DNA from: Pomphorhynchus laevis
Lineage: Eukaryota; Acanthocephala; Palaeacanthocephala; Echinorhynchida; Pomphorhynchidae
Direction of reading: 5' to 3'
Assembly: GCA_012934845.2 (NCBI GenBank)
Contig: WNNJ02001299.1
Span: forward strand, 1-64,000
Length of the DNA stretch: 64,000 nt
Shown here: positions 20,058 through 31,170 of the stretch, piece by piece
Position numbering within the stretch: position 1 is the first letter of the stretch
Layout: the number at the start of each line of letters is the position of its first letter
Notes under the pieces: model-generated
Told to the model about the DNA's origin: nothing
Databases searched by the model: none
Seen by the model: the letters and a program-made list of their open reading frames with translations, nothing else
Position numbers and translations under genes: made by a program

Positions 20058-20159
20058 AATAAAAATTAATACAAGAAAAAATCATTTATTGAAGATAAAT
20101 CATGAACATGGGTACAGCAACAACCACCAAGTCGAGTCCTCTTCGAACTCTTAATCTCA

Positions 20160-21970
20160 TTAGAAAATATTAAACTCAATTTCACGATTATCTACTCTTT
20201 GTAACATAAATCCTGATGAATTTTGTTATCTAAAGCATAAGCTATCTAATTTACTTTCTCTTCTACCCATATGTACATTGTTTACTCTCTTCTCTTTAAA
20301 TACTTCCCTCACAGAGATATTCCACATTTTCCCAATTTCGTCTGATGAAGCTTTTTAGGTTCTTCTGTCATTACCTAATAAAACCTCTCATTCTGGCCCA
20401 ATTCCCACTCACTTGCTTAAAAATATCTGATCATATATCTCACTCTTAACCACATTATTCAACTCGTCTATCCTTAGCCGCACATTTCATTCCTACCGAA
20501 AATGGGCCACTGTTCGTCTTCTCCTCAAAAAGCAATCTCCCGTCATTTCACTACTATCCTTGTACCATCAAATCTCAGTTCTCCAAACCTTCTCTAAACC
20601 CTGAGCGTCTTGTTATCAAGTAAGTTAATGCATATCTATTTTCCGCCAACTTGTTTTTATTCCAAACTGCTTTTAGCTCAAATCACTCTACTGAAATTGT
20701 GTCTTAAAGTCTATAACGACTTAATCATATCGCGCCATTAAAAATTATGTATTGTCATAGTTTCTCTTGATCTATCATGTGCTTTTGACATCGTCGATCA
20801 CTCGATTCTTCTCCATCGTCTTCGTCATGATTACGGCTTCTATTTACCCACAGTAGCTTGGCTTACTTCATATCTATCGAACCCTACTTTTCGCATTTGT
20901 CCTAACTCTTCTTTCTCCCATCCTTCTTCCATTCTGTCCGGTGTTTCACAAGGCTCCGTATTAGGTCCGTTGCTTTTCTCTCTTCTAGGTGAATTGTCTT
21001 CTATTCCCTATACATTTAACTTCCATCTTATGCAATATGTTGATGACATTATCATCTATGCTCACACGCCTGCTTATCATATTCATGATCTTAGTGTTTC
21101 TGTTTCCAACTGTCTTGCCTCAATTTACAATCATCCTTCTTCTCTTTGTCTTTCTCTGAATCCTAATAAATCAAAAATAATGTGGATCCTACCTCAACGC
21201 TTCAGCGTAGAACCTCCATCCGTATCATTAAATTCTACAAGTCTTCCTATCTTTGACAATCTCGTTTTCTTAGCCTTCCATTTAGACAACCGACTTTCAC
21301 TTAAACCTTTCGGTAAAGATAAAGTACGCTCATCTACCTTGATTCTCCGCAACCTCCGTCAAATTCGTGGATTGATCAATTTCCCTTCATATATGACTCT
21401 CATATCTTCTTTCTTTTTCTCAAAACTTGATTACTGTCTTAGTCTATTTTCTCACTAACCTAAACCCACTTTTCTTCCACTACAACACATCGTCCACGCA
21501 GCCGTCCGAATTCTCCTCCGTCTTCTTCGTTTTGTTCATACATCCCATTATCTTGCTTCTCTCGATTTGTCTACCATTTATTGTTGTGTTCAAATTCGTT
21601 TTCTTCTCATTGTTTTTGCCTTATAACCTTTTATACCCCTTCATTTATCAACCTTCCTATTCTTGATAATTCTCGTCCCGTTTACTGTTACTTGCGTTCC
21701 CGTAATTCCCTTCTTTTACATGTCCCAAACTACTCTACCTCCTTTGGACTCCGCTCCTTCCTGGTGGCTGCTCCTCTATCGTGGAACCATCTGCCCATTC
21801 ATATACGCCAATCAACTTTCCTGCCGTGCTTCAAACGGCAAATCCGATTTTTATTTAAACAATTTAACTAATTTATCTGTATGACTTTTTCTGTTCTTTG
21901 TTAGTTAGTGGACTGGCAAGCGTGCAACTGGCACGCATTTGCCACTTTTAATAAATTATTATTAAATCGT
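20160..21970 (+). mobile_element. LINE family gamma copy 5, 5'-truncated, with 3' end
   Basis: Plus-strand copy of the AT-rich gamma subfamily, from the endonuclease-RT linker to the 3' terminus. It ends with a GCGTGC...GCACGC hairpin and TAATAAATTATTATTA. It reads through motif A (CAFDIVDHS), CGVSQGSVLGP-like, YVDD, thumb and RSFLVAAPLSWNHLP, with multiple frameshifts. It separates a CR1-like fragment at 21975 from the fragment at 19838. Confidence 0.8.
20970..21458 (+). pseudogene. Gamma LINE RT palm/thumb fragment, copy 5
   Basis: An open piece of 162 residues with MQYVDDIIIYAHTPAYHIHD, SLNPNKSKIMWILPQR and KVRSSTLILRNLRQIRGL. The catalytic motif reads YVDD rather than the YADD of other copies, probably through decay. 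The C-terminal region continues in other frames up to about 21.87 kb. Confidence 0.75.
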
Positions 21971-21974
21971 CTCA

Positions 21975-22790
21975 CAGGGAAGATATCGTACCTGCAGACA
22001 TAATTTCGTAAACCTTCGAAGTGTGAGCTCTAACTGATTAAGTTATGTACGCATACACTGAATGTTGGCGACATATTCTAATAGCGGTGTTATATTAGCA
22101 TCATATAAACGCACAACACAAACGGGATCTGGGTCTTTAAAGGTATTTTTGACAATATATGTCATTCTTCTTTCTGTCTCGCAAATCCTATAAGTATTAG
22201 CACGTGTTTTCAGATTGTTTTTAACAATCACGCCTAGATCCTTAATAAATTGCGTGGTAACAACAAACGAGAAATATTACGTTTATACAGTACCCGTTGG
22301 CAACAAGTCCAACTCAATCTTCAAGAGCATGTAATAAGTTTGTAGGACATGAACGTCGATGGCAAAATCCATGATGTGCATTATTGATAATTCTTAGAGA
22401 ATTTAAATGATCAGATATGCGTCTGTTTAGTATGCGCTCATTCACTTTACATACAACACTACTTAGACTAATTGCGCTATAGTTATTTAGATCATATATT
22501 TCACATTCTTTTATAAATAGGTTCTACAAAAGAATTTTTCCAGGCTGCAGGTAACTTCGAGATGCGCAAGCTCAGCTCAAATATGTAAGCTAATGGCTCA
22601 GTCAGAACAGGATCAAGTAACTTAAGAAGTTGGATGGATGTCATCTGTCCTGCTGAGGATCTAGATAACATAGACAATTCAACAAAAACCTCATATGATT
22701 TTCTTTTGCCTTTCCCCGTGTGTTGGTTGGCTCGGCTTTCATGGAACGCTTCCTCCATTTTACACGATCAAAGGATAAGGCCGGGTGCAA
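21975..22790 (-). mobile_element. CR1-like LINE relic with internal deletion
   Basis: Minus strand, a family distinct from beta and gamma. Reading from 22758 down: LLKLLDPVLTEPLAYIFELS and LPAAWKNSFVEPIYK, then in another frame NYSAISLSSVVCKVNERIL and HGFCHRRSCPTNLLHALED. At about 22258 it jumps to KDLGVIVKNNLKT and VVRLYDANITPLLEY. The catalytic palm between these is missing, so an internal deletion removed it. The 3' side is cut by the gamma insertion at 21970. Confidence 0.7.
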
Positions 22791-23150
22791 TCGTATCATC
22801 TTTGTCTCCATTACAGCGAGACGACGTTCAGCAACCTTTGCTATAGGCCAGCATTCAGATCCATAAAGAGCTACAGGACGAATGACGTTTCTATAGACCT
22901 TCGATTTTATATAATCTTTCATTTTCCAGTGGCATATTACGCCAGTTGTCGAACGTCACTTCATCCAGTGATCTTTGCGGTTATTTCAAGTACAGGTCGC
23001 CATAAGCTGAGAGAACCGAACCGAGATATTTGAAACTTTCGCTCCGTGGAAGGTCTGTTCGGTTGATATTAATCGTGCTAGTATCGTTCGGGTTCGTCAT
23101 CAAGTATTCAGTCTTCCTAATGCTTAGTCGCAGGCCAAGATGTAGATTAA
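22791..23150 (-). mobile_element. RTE-type LINE RT C-terminal relic
   Basis: Minus strand: RKTEYL, NDTSTININRTDLPRSESFK, then KVYRNVIRPVALYGSECWP and ERRLAVMETKM. These are characteristic of RTE-clade RT thumb regions. Fused at about 22790 to the CR1-like relic. A second piece of the same kind is at 14405-14525. Confidence 0.75.
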
Positions 23151-23159
23151 ATAATAACA

Positions 23160-24717
23160 ATAAAAATGAAATTTACAGTTCGTTATATATTGACTTAAAT
23201 GCTCACTTTGGTAAGCTGATTAATAGTAAAGTCTTAAATGCTTGAAATATGAACATTTGGAATGATTATATATTTGATAAAATTAAAAATAAAATGAAAA
23301 TAACAAACAATTATAAAAGGAAAGATAAAATTAATAAAGATATGTATAAAGAACTTACTAAATTAAAGCATAACTATATAATAACAACTATTGATAAAGC
23401 TAGTAGTAACTTTGTCTGCTCTCATAACTTTGTCTTTACGCAACATGTGAATTTCATTATTTAAATTTAGAAACAATTATTACAAGTTATTGTTCTATAA
23501 TGGATAAAAAGGGTATAAAGGTATAATCAGGATAAATTGGTTCAATTTATTTATTGAACCAATGGATAAATTGGGTAATATTGGGTAATATTGGGCAATT
23601 TTTGAAATAAATTATTACAATATTTAAAAAGATAATAAAACTATCCTATTTAATATTGAATCTAAAATTATATATAAATCCAATAAAATTTAGGTTCATA
23701 TGTAGTGCTTTTAAATGTACATTAAAACCGCTTTTTGTCTATATGAATAAAATACTTAAAGTAATTAAAGCACATTTTAAAAAATATTGCAAGGTAATCG
23801 AAATTAATACTGGTATAAAACACTATTTCAGTTATTAATTCTACAAAAGAATTTTTAGAACAGACAAAAGGAATAAATTTTCAAAATATAAATACATACC
23901 ATTTTAGTACGCTTTATACAAATCTAGATTTAGTAGATATTAAAGAAGCGTTAGTAAAATTAATTAACCTTATATTCGGAAAAAGATATACATATATATG
24001 TTATAATAATTATAACGCCTATCTAACAAAAATTAAACCATCAAATAAATATAAATATATGGATAAAATTGAATTAATAAAATCCTTAAATATTTTGATA
24101 AATCAAAATTATTTAAAAGTAGGGACATCTATATTTAGAGAAGTAAAATGTGTTTCAATGGGTGGTAATAGTAGCCCAATTATAGCTGACTTGTTTTTAA
24201 GCTTTATAGAATATGAATTTGTTCATAACTGTGTAAAAACTAAATCTAAACAATATAAATATATGAAATATATGTTTCGATACATTGATGATATATGTGT
24301 GTTTAATTCTAATAATTTTTATTCAATTAGTGAGCACATTTATCCAGAAAGCCTTATTCTTAACAAAACCAATATTAATGATAAAGAAGGTGTATATCCT
24401 AGATATGAACATTAAATTAACATTAACTAAAACTACTATTAATTTATATCGTAAAGATGACATTTAAATTTACAAGAAACATATTTTTGCATGAGCATTC
24501 ATGCATACCATATAATTTAAAATATAATACTTTAAATATTAAAATTTAAGAATTGCAACAATATGTAATGATATTGGCTTCCTTCAAAATCATTTAAATA
24601 ATTTAATAGATACATATTTTAAACTAGGTTACCATAAAAATAACATCAAGCAAAAAATAGTAAAATATTTAAATCAACACAATAATATATAGAATAAATT
24701 TAAACTCTTAAAAAAAG
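23160..24717 (+). mobile_element. Very AT-rich Penelope-like reverse transcriptase relic
   Basis: Three blocks in successive frames match a Penelope-like RT layout. They are TTIDKASSNFV (about 23.4 kb), YHFSTLYTNLDLVDIKEA (about 23.91 kb, motif A) and SMGGNSSPIIADLF with FRYIDDICVFN (24.06-24.41 kb). After a frameshift come LDMNIKLT and INLYRKDDI, then FLQNHLNNLID and YFKLGYHKNN. No GIY-YIG endonuclease is seen. Base composition is much more AT-rich than neighbouring elements. It is bounded on the right by the gamma 3' end. Family placement is from memory of motif order and not tested. Confidence 0.6.
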
Positions 24718-24936
24718 GATTTATTTTAACGTGGCAAATGCGTGCCAGCGCACGCTTACATGACCACAACAAAACAAAACTGTGAATCAGGTGTCGAGAA
24801 GGTGTGAACGGAGGAGGTGTTTGAATGTGATAAAGGAGGGGGCGCGGCGGACGTCGAGAGGGAGTTGATTCCAGGCGAGTGAGGTGGCGACGAAAATGGA
24901 TCGGAGACCGTAGTTGGAGTAATTAGGAACGTGGAG

Positions 24937-25947
24937 TTAGATGGTATGACAGGAACGAAGCGATAGCGAGGTGGGGCGAGTATCGTCTAAGAAAGGAAGG
25001 TTGATGAACGATGGGGAGCCGACAGCGATGAGACAAAAAGTAACGAGAAGAAAGCGGAGTTTGATGCGGATGTGGATGGTGGGCCAGGAGAGTTGGGCAA
25101 AATATGTGGATGTGTGGTCGAAGCGACGGAGACGGAAGAGCACTCGAACGACGGTGTTGATTATTCGTTGTAGGGGTAGGATGATGGATTTTGGAGAATT
25201 GGCGAAAAGGCTAAGGCAGTAATCGATTTTAGGGAAAAGAAGCGATGAAAGAAGAGACATACAAGAACGGAAGTCGATAAGGGGGCGGATACGGCGGATG
25301 TCACGAAGAATTAAGTTAGACGAGCGGACCTTGTCACGGTCGAAGGGTTTAAGGGAAAGGTGATCATCGAAATGGAAGTCTAAGAAAGTGAAATTGTGGA
25401 CTATAGGGATGATCGATGAGGCAAAAGATACAATGGGAGGAGATATGCTTGGTTTACGGGGAAGGATCCACATTATTTTGGACTTTTTGGCGTTTAGAAC
25501 GAGATGGAGATTGGAGAGACGTTTGTAGATAGAAGAAAGACAGTTGGAGGCAGAAATGCCGATATCGTGTATGCGATATGCGGGTGCATGAGCATAGATT
25601 AGAATGTCATCGGCGTATTGCATGACGTTAAAGGAGTAAGGTTTGATAAATGGAGAGAGATCGCCAAGCAAAAGAGAGAAAAGCAGGGGACCTAGGACTG
25701 AACCTTGTGGAACCCCGCAAAAAATAGGGATGGGAGGGGAGGATGATGAATTAGAACAGACGCGAAAGGAACGGTCGGATAGATATGAGGCGAACCAAGC
25801 TACGGAGGAGGAAGAAAAGCCGTAATCATAACGAAGGCGAGAAAGGAGGACGGAGTGGTCGACAATGTCGAATGCGGAGGAGAGGTCGAGGGAGATGTGA
25901 ACACTATATAGAGCCTTGTCGCGAGAAATGAGTAAGTCGTTGTACAC
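24937..25947 (-). pseudogene. Gamma LINE reverse transcriptase (copy 6)
   Basis: A 336-residue open piece, the best RT of this family: SLDLSSAFDIVDHS, CGVPQGSVLGPLLFSLLLGD, VMQYADDILIYAHAP, HLVLNAKKSKIMWILPRK, then thumb and RSCHTI. Relative to copy 3 the last about 55 residues are lost to a frameshift or stop. The motif set places gamma in the L2/CR1 group. Confidence 0.85.
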
Positions 25948-26163
25948 TTTTATGCATGCGATTTCTGTCGAGTGATTAGAACGGAAAGCTGATTGGAAAG
26001 GAGGGTACAGATTGGATGAGGAGAGATAAGCGTTGATTTGTATTAAGATGAGGCGTTCTAAGAGCTTTGAAAGAGTATGGGGTAGTGAAATGGGGCGATA
26101 GCTAGAAGGAAGAGAGGGGTCGAGCGATTGTTTCTTAAGGAGGGGACGAACGATTGCGGATTT

Positions 26164-26769
26164 TTAGTGTGAAGGGAAGATACGACTGCGGATGGAAGAG
26201 TTAAACGAGGTTGTGAGAAATGGGGATATCGATGAGCATATAGATTTTAATATGTGGGTAGGCAGGGGATCGGCAGGTGAGGTTTTGTTGGGCAAGGACA
26301 TGAGGACAGATGATACTTCTGTAGGTGATACAGGGAGAAGATGAAAGAGTTCCGGAAGGATGAGAGTAGACTGGGCAGAGTGGGATAGGATGGAGACCGG
26401 GGTGTGAGAGAGCAGCGTGGATACTTTAGTCTGGAGAAATGACGAATAATCATTAGCATTGATGTTGCAAGGCGTAGAGGAACGAGCCAGGATTGAGTTA
26501 AAAGTATGCCAGAGAGTCTTAGAGTTGAATGAAGTGATTATTTTATGCTGCCAGAAGGAGTTGCATTTGGTACGTAGTAGGTTGAGATGAGACCGGCGAA
26601 GAGCAAGATAGGAATCACGGAAAGACGGAGTGATCGAGCGGAAATCGCGTCTGAGAGAGCGGTGATAGACTCGAAAAGCATGGCGGAGTCGACGCTTTGA
26701 GAGTAGGCATTGGATGTCAAACCATGGGGCACGGTGCAAGCGACGGTGTGGGTGAGACTTGAAGGGCAA
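26164..26769 (-). pseudogene. Gamma LINE endonuclease-RT linker (copy 6)
   Basis: A 201-residue piece: PWFDIQCLLSKRRLRHAFRV, the linker helix region, NSILARSSTPCNIN and ELFHLLPVSPTEVSSVLMSL, leading to NKTSPADPLPTHILKSICSS (RT motif 0/1). It joins the endonuclease upstream and the RT downstream only across frame changes. Confidence 0.75.
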
Positions 26770-27123
26770 GAGAATATCGAGAGTGGATGTGAGTTCATAG
26801 TCGAAAAGAAAGGCGAGATCGTGAGGAGATGAATATGTTATTGTGGGTAATGATAGAGACGATTTGAGTAAGGCAGAGCGGAGAAGGAAGAGGTCAAGAT
26901 TTCTCCAAGGGCGACGTAGGATTGTAGGTGTGTGAGGAGGGGTGTGGTAGCGAGCGAGATCAAGGGTGATAAGAAAGTGATCGGATAGACCAGGATCAGA
27001 GATGGACAGTGAGGTGTGGGCAGCAAAATGATCGGGGACAGCGATGATGTCGAGTGCCCCGCCAAGTATATGTGTGGGGGCAGTGGAGATTGGTTTGTAA
27101 TTGTAGTTGGATAGAATGTTGAT

Positions 27124-27681
27124 TTAGCGGATGGAATCTGTGGAAGAGGGGCGGTCTAGGCGGATATTGAAGTCGCCTAGAACGAGTGAAGGGATTGAGG
27201 ACAAAGAACAATGAGAAAGGAGGTCAGCGAGTTCGGTAAAAAATAAGGCTGTAGGAGCTGATGAACCAGGACGGTATACAATGGCGAGATCTAGAGTGAT
27301 CGGGTTAGAATAACGACAAGTGAGCAATTCAAAAGAGCAAGGACTGAAAGGGGGATTGATTTTGCGAAGAGACGCTGGGTGACGCGCGAATGCGACGATG
27401 CCGCCATGATTAGAGGATTTAGAAGGGCATGAGCTGAGGGGGCGGGCGGATTCGACTAGGGAGCAACCGGCAGAGAGCAGACGGCGAATGGAAAGGTCGT
27501 CGGAATCTGAGTGCCAGGATTCGGTGAGGCAGAAGAGATCGATGGATTGCTTGGTGAATAGGTTGAGGATAAGATTGGATTTTTTGAGAATAGATCTAGT
27601 GTTGAGGAGACCGAGGCGGAAACCGTGTGCTGTGGTGAAAGAGACTAGTGGAGAAGACACATAGGAGAGATGGAGCGCCAT
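27124..27681 (-). pseudogene. Gamma LINE ORF2 endonuclease (copy 6)
   Basis: Starts at ATG 27681, overlapping ORF1. It contains GLLNTRSILKKS, FCLTESWHSDSDD, NHGGIVAFARHP, LAIVYRPGSS and LVLGDFNIRLDRP, so most AP-endonuclease motifs are present. A stop after TDSIR cuts the frame; the His-containing end continues in another frame down to about 27.0 kb. Confidence 0.8.
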
Positions 27682-28394
27682 CGAATTTTTGGACGGGTGT
27701 GGACAACTTGAAAATTTCCGTCTATGTTTCGGATGGCGAGTGATGTTTCGCCGTTTTCCTCGCGACGGCGTTTTTCGATGCGGGCTGAAGAGATTTGAGC
27801 GATTTCGGAAGGGGCGCGATCGGGGAAAATTCGAGTGGTTGAAGATGACATGAGTTTGAATCGTTGAGAGAGGACAGAAGACGCGTGAGAGCGATGCTTG
27901 AAAACAATTTTTAGGAGAGGGGGATGGGAAGGATTAGATTGAGAAGATTTGTTTAGACGGATGAATGCGACAGGAGAAATGTCCTTGAAAAAGGATGGTT
28001 TATCCGCAGGAACAATAGACGAGAGGATGGATCTGAAGGCGGAAACATCGTGGTCCAGACGTGCTTGTGGAGATAAGGAGTTAGTAGGTGTGATATTAGT
28101 AACAATGACGCAACGATCGCGAGAAGCAAAGCGCTTCCGTAAAGGAGGACGACTGACGTGAGTAGGTGAGATCACGATAGAAGAGCTGGCAGTTGATGAT
28201 TTGGAGGGATTTTGTTTGACGACGGGAGACATAGAGGATAATGATAATAAAGAGGGTGGCAAGCGATGTGATGAAAGGTTATGAGTGGAAGGATAGTGGA
28301 GGTTGGTGGAGGTGATTTTGATTGATGGATGCAAGTTATTGAGAAACGAGACGGGAAGGACGGGACGTGGGGTGTCGGGGAGTGAAGATGACAT
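27645..28394 (-). pseudogene. Gamma LINE ORF1 (copy 6)
   Basis: A 249-residue frame from ATG 28394: Ser/Pro-rich N-terminus, SPVVKQNPSKSS, RDRCVIVTNITPTNSL, FFKDISPVAFIRLN, then a basic stretch EKRRREENGE and IDGNFQVVHTRPKIRWR. Upstream, without a break in frame, lies the zinc-motif region (CSIHDC, DFVCGFC), preceded by an in-frame TAG at about 28.62 kb. The intended protein probably starts at the MGGRKK-type ATG near 28.67 kb. Its last 37 nt overlap ORF2. Confidence 0.75.
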
Positions 28395-28675
28395 GGAATG
28401 GGAAGTGTATATGGTGGCAGGGTCGGTGGGTGGAGAAAAGACATTAGAAACGACGGGGGTAGTTTGAGTTGACGTGTTGGATGTTGATATGTGCTTATTG
28501 GAAAGGTTGCATATTAGTTTGTTTTCACAAAAACCACATACGAAGTCTTCTTTAGCCTTATTCTTGTCGCAGGTGATTGTTGTCCAGACGCTGCAATCGT
28601 GTATCGAGCACTATACTTGCAGTTGTTCATAGTTGGTGTCGGTCTTAGTTGTTTTCTTACGTCCACCCATAAACG

Positions 28676-28862
28676 ATGGTTGCCGTCGATTGTTGTCGTC
28701 GATGGTTGTCGTCGATTGTTGTCGTCTATGGTTGTCGTTGATGGTTGTCGTTGATGGTTGTCGTTGATGGTTGTCGTTGATGGTTGTCGTTGATGGTTGT
28801 CGTCGATGGTTGTCGTCGATGGTTGTCGTAGATGGTTGTCGTAGTGCGTCGATGGTTGTCCT
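28676..28862. repeat. 13-bp minisatellite at the gamma copy 6 5' end
   Basis: About 14 copies of GTTGTCGTYGATG with more variation than the 11.8 kb array; several adjacent units share a C-to-T change. Same position relative to ORF1 as in copy 3. Confidence 0.9.
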
Positions 28863-28956
28863 TGTGCGTTAAAACTGTTAAATTTGCTGGATTGATCTGG
28901 AATGTGTCTTGTTTCTAGAGTCTTGTTTTATTAGTGGAAAATTTTTATGGATGGAT

Positions 28957-29096
28957 AATAAATAATATACTTTGTATTAGAATGAGATACTAGATAGTTG
29001 TTTCAGAGGAAATACATCATTTGCATGTATTTGTCCCCGCTGCTATGTTGGGTAGCGGAGTTAGGGGCCGAAACCTGATAGCAGAGCAGTTCCTAT
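28957..29096 (+). repeat. Dispersed 140-bp repeat, copy 1
   Basis: Nearly identical to 39583-39721. The core includes CCCCGCTGCTATGTTGGGTA, GGGGCCGAAACCTGATAGCA and GCAGTTCCT, and is GC-rich and self-complementary amid AT-rich flanks. Possibly a SINE or MITE-type element; no tRNA-like promoter boxes are convincing. Confidence 0.7.
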
Positions 29097-31170
29097 AAAA
29101 ATACTTGTTTTAGAAGTTGACGAGCGAGGAAACAATTTATTTAATAAATTTTCGAATGCAACCACATTCAAAAATATCTCAAAATATTAATATTTTCATA
29201 TATACTCTCGTTAATATCTCAAACTTTTTTTACCTAAAAATTTGTTCTTAACTTGCTGTTGGCTTTAATTACTTTTGGACTGAAGGTGGAGAAAACTTAA
29301 TAGGTATAAATGGCGAGGCATCTTCTCTAGTAGCTAATAAACGTCAGAATTTCGCTTTGTGTGTTTTATTATACTTGAGACTAAATTTTCTCAGTAAAAC
29401 TGGAACTTTTTTCATTATCCCCTTTCAGAAGTCCTTTGACAATTATATTTCGTGCCCTTCTAGAGTCTTGTTTGATTACCTTGAGGAGATTTGATGTGTC
29501 TCCATCTTCAAATGACGTGTTGGATGTAAACTGGGGTAATCGGATTAAATGACTATGAGCTATGGTTAAGACAGCTTATTTAGCAACTTGTGCTAATGAT
29601 TATCGAGCTGCGATACAAACTTCGGGTGATGATAAGTCGGATGATGATAATCGTTTTACATGAAGCAGACTGGATTTGAGTTTGTAAAGCTTGGGTCCCT
29701 ACTTTAAGCTTCTAAATATCATCCGGTGTGGAATAGTTTTGTATGTTTGCAGAGACTCGAATAAGCTTTTGGTCAAGGATTCTGAGTGTTGTTAAAAATG
29801 AATTTAGCTTTTGACGTTTTCTAAGCAGCAATAGGCCTTATGTTCTTCAAAGCCGTATCGAATCAAATTTGGTAGCCATATCGGTATCAGAACAGGACAG
29901 TCAATGGTTAAACATTGCATCTTGTTTGTTGACTCTTCTTGACGGACGACTTATTGAATGTATCGTGAATAATATATATATTGATGTTGGTTGGGTGATT
30001 GTTGCGATATTAGATATAGAATTAGTAATTATTTTATATTGTTGTGTAAAATCCAGAAGTAAAATGTTTCAAAAGCTCCGTTACATCAGTCTCGATGGAA
30101 TTTTAACGATTAGCACACGATTTTATGCAGCAGTATGTGTAAATCCATGATAGAGCACACGAACATTATTTGTCTTGCGTTACGTTCATTGTAAGAACGA
30201 CAACGAGCTTCGAAAGCTGCTACGTCGGTTCTCGAGAATAAAACTTTGATGTTTATACCTACTTCGGATTACATAGTTGATTGTAGCACCGAACAATCAA
30301 CTATTGTTCGGGTTGGCGTTTTAGTTTACTCCGTTTTGTACGTTTAGATATGTGTCAATGAAAACGGATAGATTATGAACGTGATCCGTTTTGTTGACGC
30401 TCATGCCATCGGATTTATATTTCCATTGTAATCAGTTTTTTATATTCAGAAAATTTCACTTGTATTAACCTATCTTGTAATCAATTATATTTTATAGATA
30501 TAATTTCACTTAGTTTTTTAAGTCTATTTATTAATTTTATTATTTAAGTAATTTGATGATTTAATCATTTAATGATTTTTAAAATAATCAATACCGAAAT
30601 ACCATTGCATGTTATGACGTCAATCTTTATTTTATTTATTACATATAAATAAATAACAAATCTTTTAATTCTTTAATTTAGATTTCGACTGTATTGATCG
30701 TTGTTGGGCTTCTTAAGATATTTGGTGGATTGTGTGGTCAATATTCGTCGTGTGTTAACGTCCGAATCGTTCTTAAAATAGTACGCTCTTAAAGTTTTTT
30801 ATATTTTAAACAATTCCAATTTTTCGAAATAGTTAATCCACAGAAAGTTTTAACATTAAATATTTTTTTAATTAAATTTTCAAATTGTTATGTCTTATTT
30901 AGTCTTTTTTGGATTATTAGGTGATTTCTGTAAAATGCAGTATCAAAAGTTTAACACTTAAATTAAACAAATTAACGTCTTCGTTTCTGCTTAAAAATCA
31001 CGTGAGGATTCACACGATTTGATTGTTTCAGTCACGATTCGATTCGATTTTATGTCACGGATAAATTAGGCATATAGGTACTAACTTATCTTCTGTATAT
31101 CATTTGATATTCTCGATAAGTGCTACTCTTAATGTTAGGTTACTTCCCCGTGGGTCGGTAAGCAACATCT
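29097..31170. other. Two kilobases without a recognised gene
   Basis: No retroelement motif was found. The longest frame, 29869-30150 plus strand (93 residues, hydrophobic stretch GWVIVAILDIELVIILYC), has no recognisable family and lies in DNA with no other gene signals. The rest is AT-rich non-coding sequence. Confidence 0.4.

Larger units (their letters stand above)
24718..28870 (-). mobile_element. LINE family gamma copy 6, nearly full-length
   Basis: The longest gamma copy: terminal hairpin GCGTGC-CAGC-GCACGC at the 3' end, RT, linker, endonuclease, ORF1 and the 13-bp minisatellite at the 5' end, about 4.1 kb. It belongs to the same GC-richer subfamily as copy 3 and supplies the segments deleted there. 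ORF2 is split into at least three frames. ORF1 carries a stop in the zinc-motif region, where copy 3 has a sense codon. Likely inactive but fairly young. Confidence 0.85.

Noticed and set aside
23160-24717. AT-rich block as an organelle or bacterial transfer
   Set aside because: The motifs are those of a eukaryotic retroelement RT. AT bias alone is not evidence of transfer.
28957-29096. 140-bp repeat as a tRNA-derived SINE
   Set aside because: A GGGGCCGAAACC stretch is only loosely like a B box and no A box is convincing, so I left it as an unclassified repeat.
29869-30150. 93-residue frame with hydrophobic segments
   Set aside because: No recognisable family, no neighbouring exons or motifs, and a length expected by chance in 2 kb of DNA. 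Mentioned only as a possible frame.
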